In this document: in pieces, positions 15,312 through 21,120 of the stretch | Layout of the letters: each line of letters starts with the position of its first letter | Numbering within the stretch: position 1 is the stretch's first letter | DNA from: Hyphomonas oceanitis SCH89 | Lineage (GTDB): Bacteria > Pseudomonadota > Alphaproteobacteria > Caulobacterales > Hyphomonadaceae | NCBI RefSeq assembly: GCF_000685295.1 | Contig: NZ_ARYL01000037.1 | Location: 1 to 35,052 of the forward strand | DNA: 35,052 bases | Direction: 5' to 3' | Notes under the pieces: model-generated | Told to the model about the DNA's origin: nothing | Seen by the model: the letters and a program-made list of their open reading frames with translations, nothing else | Databases searched by the model: none | Program-made: the position numbers and the translations under genes

Positions 15312-17194
15312 CGCCGTTTATTCTTTTCATAGAACGCAGCGCGATTTGCGAAGGCTTCGCGTCCGCCTTCCATCACGTTGGTGATCGCCGTAACAGCTTT
15401 GGGACTGTTTAACTTTTCTCGCATCTGCACGAAGCCGTTCTTACCATCCGAGGTCATTTCAACGACCATGTCTGCGTCTCCCAAGACGGGGATATTCGCG
15501 TTATGCGTTGAGATGATAAGTTGCCCTGTGGCCTTGCGGCTTTGTATGGCCTTAATCACGGTGGTCGCGATATATGCATTGTCGAGGTGGTCCTCTGGCT
15601 GATCTATGATCAGTGTTCGAGTGCTGTGCTGCAGAACGATAGATAGCACCACGGTGCATCTCTGACCTGCAGAAAGGTGCTCGACATCTTTGTAGTCAAC
15701 ACCATCGAGCAGCAGCATACGGACGTTATCCTCAATGCTGGCGGTAACTATATCTGCGGCTCCATTTTCTCTTAAGTGACCTAAGAGCCGAGCCGCTCTG
15801 TCTTTGGGAATTCCGGTGATATCAGAGAGGCCGAGAAAGTCGCCTGAATCAATAAAGTCAACGAGCTCACGCGGGCTAACGCTTTGGGATAAACTAGCGA
15901 CCAAATCGTTATATCGTAAGCCGCTTCCGCGTAACGATTCGGTAAGTGCTCGGTTATAATCGGCATACTGTCCATATCGCTCAATCTCCACCTTTATCTC
16001 AGGCGAGAGCGCCTTGGTGAGATTTTCGGCAATCTTGGAACGTCGGCTAAATCGGTCTGACCGGATTGCATCGAGGGCTTTAATGCGATCATCTCGTCGT
16101 CCCCTTAGCATTTGAATGCGTTGGTCTCGGTCTTCTACTAACTTGCGTCTTGACAGCAGTTGCGCTCTCTCTGTCCGCAACTGCGACAGTTGCCGCGAAA
16201 CGCCGCCAGCGCCGCTTACCGTCCGTTCTACTTCTAACCGAATCTCACGAGATTGGGCCTCCACTGCGAGGCGTTCGGAGAGCAATTTTTTGCGCTTTTC
16301 CTCAGAGCTGGCAGATAGCTTTTTAAACTGACCCGCCAGCGATTCGGCTTGCTCGAGTAGTTTGAGGTATACAGTTCGAAAATCTGCGAGCGGATCTTCG
16401 ACCTGGTCGTCGGACCAGTCCTCCGGACCATAGTCGTTGTCGTGCAGACCGCTCAGTTGTTTCGCCCAGCTCCCCGCGGCATTTGTGAAGCGTTCGAGTA
16501 CGCTTTCGCGTACGGCCGCACTGGATATTTGTGTATTGGCGACCTCTAATCGCTGTTGCTTTTCTTCGAGATCTGCCGACGAGGCTCGATGTTTGGCCTC
16601 TTCCACTTCGAATGCTTTGATCTCACGTTGAAGCAATTCCAGGCGATCGAGACCTTCAGCGAGACCTTCGCGCTCCTTCTCAACAGCGCCAATTTCCTTG
16701 AACGCGGACCGAATTGCGGCGATAGCCGCTGCTTCCTCATCAGCTAGTGTTGAACTCTTTGGCATGAATCCGTCGAGTAGCTTTAGCCTGCCTGTTTCGC
16801 TAAGTCCGACGTTTTCTATTTCGGTTTGAGAAAATATTAGTGGCTTTTCGTATTCGCCGCTGGCTTGAGGTTCGCGATCGCCCGCGCCTCGGCTGACCGT
16901 AACGTCATCAAGAACGTCGCTCAGGCTTACAGTAACCATGCCATCTTGCAGAACTGCGGCGGCATGCTCAGTCGAACGCTGACCAGCCTCTCCAGTATGG
17001 TTGCGGGCGGACAATGCGAATCGCAGCAGCTCAATTACTGAAGTCTTGCCTGTGCCGCGAGCACCGATGAGCACGTTAAGGCCTTCGGCGAATTCGACGT
17101 CGAATCCGTCAAGGAAGCCGCCTTCAATTTGAAGTCTTACGATATGCACGTCTTGACGCCTCCGCAGTCGCACCTGTAGTTCGCTTTTTGCCAT
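15308..17194 (-). CDS. SMC/RecN-like ABC ATPase
   Basis: This 628-residue ATPase has the split ABC layout of SMC and RecN proteins. Walker A is GARGTGKT (44-51), there is a Q-loop glutamine at Q123, a long charged coiled coil spans about 150-420, and the signature LSAGQ is at 507-511. Walker B is LIIDQPEDHLD with D531 and E534, and the switch histidine is H564 in STHNA. All elements needed for ATP hydrolysis on dimerisation are present. There is no visible nuclease (no TOPRIM or HNH), which sets it apart from OLD/GajA and RloC proteins. It is the first gene of a three-gene operon and the probable sensor of DNA ends or invading nucleic acid. The divergent start leaves only 50 bases to the RpiB-like gene. 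Confidence 0.88.
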   Translation of the reverse strand: MAKSELQVRLRRRQDVHIVRLQIEGGFLDGFDVEFAEGLNVLIGARGTGKTSVIELLRFALSARNHTGEAGQRSTEHAAAVLQDGMVTVSLSDVLDDVTVSRGAGDREPQASGEYEKPLIFSQTEIENVGLSETGRLKLLDGFMPKSSTLADEEAAAIAAIRSAFKEIGAVEKEREGLAEGLDRLELLQREIKAFEVEEAKHRASSADLEEKQQRLEVANTQISSAAVRESVLERFTNAAGSWAKQLSGLHDNDYGPEDWSDDQVEDPLADFRTVYLKLLEQAESLAGQFKKLSASSEEKRKKLLSERLAVEAQSREIRLEVERTVSGAGGVSRQLSQLRTERAQLLSRRKLVEDRDQRIQMLRGRRDDRIKALDAIRSDRFSRRSKIAENLTKALSPEIKVEIERYGQYADYNRALTESLRGSGLRYNDLVASLSQSVSPRELVDFIDSGDFLGLSDITGIPKDRAARLLGHLRENGAADIVTASIEDNVRMLLLDGVDYKDVEHLSAGQRCTVVLSIVLQHSTRTLIIDQPEDHLDNAYIATTVIKAIQSRKATGQLIISTHNANIPVLGDADMVVEMTSDGKNGFVQMREKLNSPKAVTAITNVMEGGREAFANRAAFYEKNKRR

Positions 17195-17244
17195 GAGATT
17201 CTTATAACTGCAGCGATTTACCCTTAGCCAGTACTATAATACTG
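17195..17244. promoter_or_regulatory. Divergent promoter region, 50 bp
   Basis: These 50 bases separate the ATPase gene (minus) from the RpiB-like gene (plus). TATAAT at 17235-17240 stands only 4 bases before the ATG at 17245, so a transcript from it would be leaderless or nearly so. On the minus strand an AT-rich TTATAAGAAT lies just before the ATPase start. Both promoters must overlap, which suggests joint control. Confidence 0.5.
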
Positions 17245-17718
17245 ATGTGCCCCTTGAAACTAACCAGCAAAGCAATCTCGATCGCTTCCGACCATCGCGG
17301 CGTCATGCTGAAGGAGCGGCTGAAAGGCTGGCTGCATGCCAATGGCTACGCGGTGAAAGACTGCGGGACCGACTCAGGTGCTGAGCGAGTCGATGCATTG
17401 GACTACGCGCTTAAGCTGGTAGATGAAATCAAGGAGAATCGTTCTGACTTCGCCATAGGAATCTGCGGTAGCGGGCAGATGATGGCTATCACGGCCAACC
17501 GCTTTGTTTTCATCAGGGCAACCCTGCTTCATGCCGCAGCTGAAAGTGCGCCCGCGCGCGAGCATGGTGATGCAAATATGCTGGTCTTAGGCGCGGACAC
17601 AATCGACGACGACGTTGCTAAAGATATTCTCAAGATATTCCTGGAGACCACCGCACTGGGCGACCGTTACGCTGCGCGTCGGGAGCGATTGGCCAAACTC
17701 GATGTTTCAGGGCTTTAG
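17245..17718 (+). CDS. RpiB/LacAB-family sugar-phosphate isomerase
   Basis: This 157-residue protein has the family length and motifs: IASDHRG (14-19) near the N-terminus, GTDS, G72-I-C74-G-S-G with the catalytic cysteine, then TANRFVFIRATL, and AREHGDANMLVLG with H107. RpiB interconverts ribose 5-phosphate and ribulose 5-phosphate; LacAB proteins act on galactose 6-phosphate. The substrate cannot be told from sequence alone. The usual VDYPDFA segment is changed to VDALDYA. It sits between accessory genes, diverges from the ATPase operon and has no metabolic neighbours, so it may have been recruited to an island function. The ATG follows a TATAAT box at 4 bases, suggesting a leaderless message. 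Confidence 0.88.
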   Translation: MCPLKLTSKAISIASDHRGVMLKERLKGWLHANGYAVKDCGTDSGAERVDALDYALKLVDEIKENRSDFAIGICGSGQMMAITANRFVFIRATLLHAAAESAPAREHGDANMLVLGADTIDDDVAKDILKIFLETTALGDRYAARRERLAKLDVSGL

Positions 17719-17737
17719 GACTGGGTTTGCGCCAGTC
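17719..17737 (+). terminator. Hairpin directly after the RpiB-like gene
   Basis: GACTGG, a 7-base loop and CCAGTC form a perfect 6-bp stem immediately after the TAG stop. Only a short TAACTTG follows, so it is at best a weak terminator. Confidence 0.4.
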
Positions 17738-17821
17738 TAACTTGAACTGACATCGGCAAGGGCAGGTACGTTCACCTTATTCGCCCGTCGCAGCCATTTC
17801 CACTCGAAACATTCCGGATCT

Positions 17822-18067
17822 TCAGGGTTGGTCAACTGGGTCTATCCGACCCAAGATTTCAAACCAGGAGGCGTCCATAGCCGCCACTAGTTTCAGAAAC
17901 TCTATCACGTCAATTCGGCGCTCTCCGAGTTCGATTTTCGCAACATAGGACTGTGGAACGCCGAGCAGTTCAGCAACTTGCTGCTGAGACAGTCCGGCGT
18001 CGCGGCGAGCTGTCCTCAATTCCTGAACGAGCTTGCGATGTGCAGGAGTACGAAGAGTTTTATTCAC
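17822..18067 (-). CDS. Small XRE-family regulator
   Basis: This is an 81-residue Cro/C1-type helix-turn-helix protein. The HTH covers about 18-46 ([22 protein letters not shown]), and a short C-terminal helical part follows. I start it at the GTG at 18067 (reading [14 protein letters not shown]), which matches the usual N-terminus of this small family. An ATG at 18124 would place the start codon inside the inverted-repeat operator described separately. No strong ribosome binding site supports either start. It is convergent with the RpiB-like gene. Likely role: autorepression, and perhaps control of neighbours. Confidence 0.78.
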   Translation of the reverse strand: MNKTLRTPAHRKLVQELRTARRDAGLSQQQVAELLGVPQSYVAKIELGERRIDVIEFLKLVAAMDASWFEILGRIDPVDQP

Positions 18068-18099
18068 CACGGCACCAAGGACAAAACCAGTTGCCCTCG

Positions 18100-18135
18100 T
18101 AATCCCAATAGTGGATAATCCCATTTTAGGATTAT
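18100..18135. promoter_or_regulatory. Overlapping inverted-repeat operators upstream of the XRE gene
   Basis: ATAATCC, 7 bases, GGATTAT is a perfect inverted repeat at 18115-18135. A second, overlapping one, TAATCC, 7 bases, GGATAA, is at 18100-18118. Both share the same half-site and spacing, 33-68 bases before the GTG start, as expected for tandem binding sites of an autoregulating XRE dimer. Confidence 0.65.
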
Positions 18136-18317
18136 TTGTTTGTAACCGTGGGGATAATGATGAGGAGTCGGAAGGTTACTCCAAAATATGCACACAACTT
18201 GGGAGCGGATATTCGTGGCCGGAATGGTCGCTTCAATGAAGCTGTTGTCAGATCGCGCTCAAGCCCAGTTAGCCAACATGGCTCACCATAGTGTTCGCCT
18301 GTTTACAATCGAAGCAT

Positions 18318-18542
18318 CTATCTCCGGGCCTTGCGCGGACGCTTGAGCAGTACGTCAGGCTCGATGTCCAGGGCTGTGGCGAGTTGTTGGAGGACGTCGA
18401 TGCTCGCACTGTAGACGCGGCGTTCGAGCAAGCTGACATATGTGCGGTCGATGCCAGCCAGGTGAGCCAGTTCCTCCTGCGAGAGACCTTTGGCCTTCCG
18501 GTATGCCTTCAGATTGAGCGCGAAGATTTCCCGGATGTCCAT
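18318..18542 (-). CDS. Small XRE-family regulator (controller-protein-like)
   Basis: This is a 74-residue helix-turn-helix protein from the ATG at 18542 (MDIREIFALNLKAYRK). The HTH is at about 19-41 (GLSQEELAHLAGIDRTYVSLLER). Size and sequence resemble the controller proteins of restriction-modification systems and similar phage-type regulators. A TTG start 11 residues earlier would fall inside the 13-bp inverted repeat upstream, so I reject it. No restriction enzyme gene is adjacent. The gene diverges from the sigma factor genes, so its operator may control both directions. Confidence 0.82.
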   Translation of the reverse strand: MDIREIFALNLKAYRKAKGLSQEELAHLAGIDRTYVSLLERRVYSASIDVLQQLATALDIEPDVLLKRPRKARR

Positions 18543-18560
18543 GATCCGAGAATGCGCCTG

Positions 18561-18595
18561 TTGAGTAGTATACAACCACGGAGTATACTACTCAA
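18561..18595. promoter_or_regulatory. Perfect 13-bp inverted repeat, XRE operator
   Basis: TTGAGTAGTATAC, a 9-base spacer and GTATACTACTCAA are exact reverse complements. The site lies 19 bases upstream of the XRE start and about 125 bases upstream of the first sigma factor. Each arm contains GTATAC, itself a palindrome, so two dimers may bind. Confidence 0.8.
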
Positions 18596-18720
18596 AATTG
18601 AGGTACCGGAGATTGGGAAAGTGGACATTGCAGAATTGCTCGTGAACGCTGGACTGGCTGGGAGGCGCGACTCGCTCCCTTCGGATGCTCGGCTTGCAGA
18701 TACGGTGGAGGCTGGAATCC

Positions 18721-19377
18721 ATGCCTGATCGAGCAGCCAGACTGAAGCCTGTGGCGGAGCGGCAATTACAGTCGAGCAGGGACGGAGGCCGAGCGCTAAC
18801 TCTGCGCTCCGGGCATGAGCTTGACGATCTTCCTGGCGCAGATGTGTTCACTGAATTATATCGCGCCCAGTTTGACCAGCTAGTCAGGTTGAGCCGCATC
18901 CGGACTGGCGATGCGCCCGAAGCCGAAGACCTGGTTCAGGATGCGTTCGTGGCGGTCCGGCGGGCTTACCCGGGCAAGTCGACAGATGAGCTCCGGCCGC
19001 TCCTGTTCACGACGCTCCGGAACCTGACGCTCAACTACCTTAAATCCGGCAATACCAAACGCCGGCAGGCATCGGTGGAATTGCTGGGAAGGGATGACCG
19101 CCTTGGCTGTCCCCGCACGGCGACGCCGGAGACCCAGCTCATGGACGCGCAGTTGCTCGACATTGCCGAGCAGGCAATCGCGGCAATGGCGCCGCGCCGC
19201 CGGGAGGTTCTTAAACTGCACCGTTTCGAGCATCTGACCTATGACGAGATCGCAATGCGCCTGTCTGTCTCGCGCTCGACGGTCAAGAAGGATCTCGCCG
19301 ATGCCATTGCGGAAGTTGCCGAGGCGCTCGCCCGGAAAAGCGGGCAGGGCGTTGACTGGCTGGCGGATCGCAAATGA
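18721..19377 (+). CDS. ECF sigma factor (FecI-like), first of two
   Basis: This is a 218-residue sigma-70 family factor with only regions 2 and 4. Region 2 is about 44-112 (FTELYRAQFDQLVRLSRIR, then AEDLVQDAFVAVRRAYP and LRNLTLNYLKSG). Region 4 is about 150-205, with its HTH at LTYDEIAMRLSVSRSTVKKDL. I start it at 18721, because GGAGG lies 9 bases before that ATG, while the ATG at 18685 has no site. Its stop overlaps the next start in ATGA. With FecR following, it belongs to the iron-starvation type of ECF control, in which an outer-membrane receptor signals through FecR. A 40-residue N-terminal extension precedes region 2. Confidence 0.88.
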   Translation: MPDRAARLKPVAERQLQSSRDGGRALTLRSGHELDDLPGADVFTELYRAQFDQLVRLSRIRTGDAPEAEDLVQDAFVAVRRAYPGKSTDELRPLLFTTLRNLTLNYLKSGNTKRRQASVELLGRDDRLGCPRTATPETQLMDAQLLDIAEQAIAAMAPRRREVLKLHRFEHLTYDEIAMRLSVSRSTVKKDLADAIAEVAEALARKSGQGVDWLADRK

Positions 19378-19979
19378 CGATGCAGGAGCCGGGTAATGCG
19401 CGCGCTGCGAGACGTCCCCTGGTGGGGGAGTCTTTCGCGCTACGGGGTAGTGCGGCGCTCGATGAGATCTTTCGTCTTCAATATGATCAGCTCCTGCGAT
19501 TCAGCCGGATACGTATAGGCAACCACCCTGATGCCGAGGACCTTGTGCAGGATGCTTTCCTGTCTGTGAGACGGGCCTATCCTGACAAGGGGATCGACGA
19601 ACTGAGACCGCTCCTGTTCACGGCCTTGCGCAACCTCACCCTGGACTACCTCAAATCGGGCTATGCCAAACAAAGGCGGTCGTCGGCCGAGATCGGCGAT
19701 CTCGATGATGTTCTCGCCTGCTCCCGCTCTGTGACGCCCGAGACGCAAGTTATTGATACGCAATTACTGGCGATTGCGGAGACGGCCATTGCCGCGCTGG
19801 GAGATCGCCAGCGGGAGGCCCTGCGTCTCAGCCGGTTCGAGCGCCTGACCCATAACGAGATTGCCCGGCGCCTGTCGGTTTCACCGAGAACGGTGCGGAG
19901 CGATATCACCGAGGCCTTGGCAGCCATCTCGAAGAGTCTTGCGCGTGCAGACCAGCGCCATCCGAGCGAGACCGAGTAA
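19374..19979 (+). CDS. ECF sigma factor (FecI-like), second of two
   Basis: This 201-residue sigma factor is clearly a paralogue of the one before it. Over the 60 residues of region 2 from the F/YDQL segment to LKSG, 46 are identical by my count. Region 4 (about 137-190) has the HTH LTHNEIARRLSVSPRTVRSDI. Start and upstream stop share ATGA, so the pair is translated together. The strong similarity points to tandem duplication, with divergence mainly in the N-terminus, the linker (DDVLACSRSVTPETQ) and the recognition helix (SPRTVRSD versus SRSTVKKD). The two may read different promoters while sharing one FecR. Confidence 0.88.
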   Translation: MTMQEPGNARAARRPLVGESFALRGSAALDEIFRLQYDQLLRFSRIRIGNHPDAEDLVQDAFLSVRRAYPDKGIDELRPLLFTALRNLTLDYLKSGYAKQRRSSAEIGDLDDVLACSRSVTPETQVIDTQLLAIAETAIAALGDRQREALRLSRFERLTHNEIARRLSVSPRTVRSDITEALAAISKSLARADQRHPSETE

Positions 19980-19985
19980 AAACAC

Positions 19986-21020
19986 ATGACGTGCAGCAAG
20001 GATCATCCCCGCAGGCTCGGCGAGGCCGCGCGCTGGTACAGCGACCTGGAGGATCCCGACGTCAGTATCGAGACCTGGGAGGACTTTCTCGACTGGGAGG
20101 GCGACCCGCAAAACGCAGCCGCGTTCCGTGAAATCGAGGCAAGCCTGGTTGTTCTTGAGAGAACGTCCCGTGCTTATAGCGGGATGGGGCAATCCGATGT
20201 GAGCGGCGGCGGGCAGCCGACAGGATCGGTCAGTCGATTGGCGCGGTCCAGGACCGCCTGGATAGCTGGAATCGCGGCGGCCTTGGTGCTGGCGACGGTA
20301 TCGATCATTGCGCCAATGATTGTCCCTCGCCCCGAGCCCATCCGATACGCAACGTCAGTTGGCGAGCAGCGCAGTTTCGATCTGGCCGATGGATCGGTGA
20401 TGACGCTCAACACCGATACCGAGGCCGAGATTGCATTCACGGGGACGCAACGTCGAGTCAGGCTTGTGCAGGGGCAGGCCCTGTTCGAGGTTGAGAAAGA
20501 AGAGCGGCCTTTCATCGTTGAGGCGGGGAGCAGCCAGACAACAGCCCTGGGTACCGTGTTCGACGTCTATGCGAACGCAGGCGCCGTTGAAGTCACCCTC
20601 TTGGAAGGTTCCGTTGTCGTGGCGCCTGTACCTGATGCGCCCGAATTGTGGGGACTGTTTCGTCCCGCCACCCGGGAAGTCGATGACGGGCGAACGCTCG
20701 TGCCGGGAGAGAAGCTGGTCATCCGGGACGATGGACTGGAATCGGTTTCGGCAATCGATCCGTCAGAGGCGAGCTTGTGGCGAAGCGGTACCGTATGGCT
20801 CGATGACATGGCGCTGGCGGATGTCGTGGCAGAACTGAACAGGTACTCCCGAATGAAGGTCCGGATCGACGATCCTGACCTCGGCGCGGAACGCCTTAGC
20901 GGGAGCTTTCGCGTCGGTGAAGAGGAGGAGTTTGTCGGGTCGCTGGTGATGATGTTCGCGTTGGAAGCGGAGCGGGTTGAGAATGAGGTCGTGCTTTCAC
21001 ATCCATCACCGGCCGAATGA
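19986..21020 (+). CDS. FecR-family anti-sigma factor / signal transducer
   Basis: This 344-residue protein has the FecR plan. A cytoplasmic N-terminus (RLGEAARWYSDLEDPDVSIETW...F..W) binds the sigma factor, a single membrane segment lies at about 91-113, and a periplasmic FecR domain spans about 125-215 (GEQRSFDLADGSVMTLNTDTEAEI, then VRLVQGQALFEVEKEERPF and ALGTVFDVYAN). A C-terminal STN-like contact region follows (DDMALADVVAELNRYSRMKV). It starts 6 bases after the second sigma gene. Normally a TonB-dependent receptor gene follows; here 100 non-coding bases and then the end of the BREX operon follow instead. The receptor is therefore elsewhere or was lost when BREX arrived. Confidence 0.9.
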   Translation: MTCSKDHPRRLGEAARWYSDLEDPDVSIETWEDFLDWEGDPQNAAAFREIEASLVVLERTSRAYSGMGQSDVSGGGQPTGSVSRLARSRTAWIAGIAAALVLATVSIIAPMIVPRPEPIRYATSVGEQRSFDLADGSVMTLNTDTEAEIAFTGTQRRVRLVQGQALFEVEKEERPFIVEAGSSQTTALGTVFDVYANAGAVEVTLLEGSVVVAPVPDAPELWGLFRPATREVDDGRTLVPGEKLVIRDDGLESVSAIDPSEASLWRSGTVWLDDMALADVVAELNRYSRMKVRIDDPDLGAERLSGSFRVGEEEEFVGSLVMMFALEAERVENEVVLSHPSPAE

Positions 21021-21120
21021 GTTTTCTTGGACTCTGAAGATGCTAAGATCTCAGAACGCGCCAGAGATTGGAGACACTCAATTTCAAGCCAGACATTGAA
21101 CCATCGTTTCCGCGCAACAA

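Noticed and set aside
12998..17194. Detocs defence system
   Set aside because: Detocs also uses a histidine kinase and receiver, but its effector and gene set differ; no nucleoside-phosphorylase-type effector or matching order is present.
15308..17194. OLD/GajA or RloC-type nuclease
   Set aside because: The ATPase lacks a TOPRIM or HNH/PrrC-like nuclease segment; the C-terminus ends shortly after the switch histidine.
18236..18349. Possible 37-codon small gene between the two XRE genes
   Set aside because: Reads as an ATG-led frame, but has no ribosome binding site and overlaps the end of the second XRE gene.
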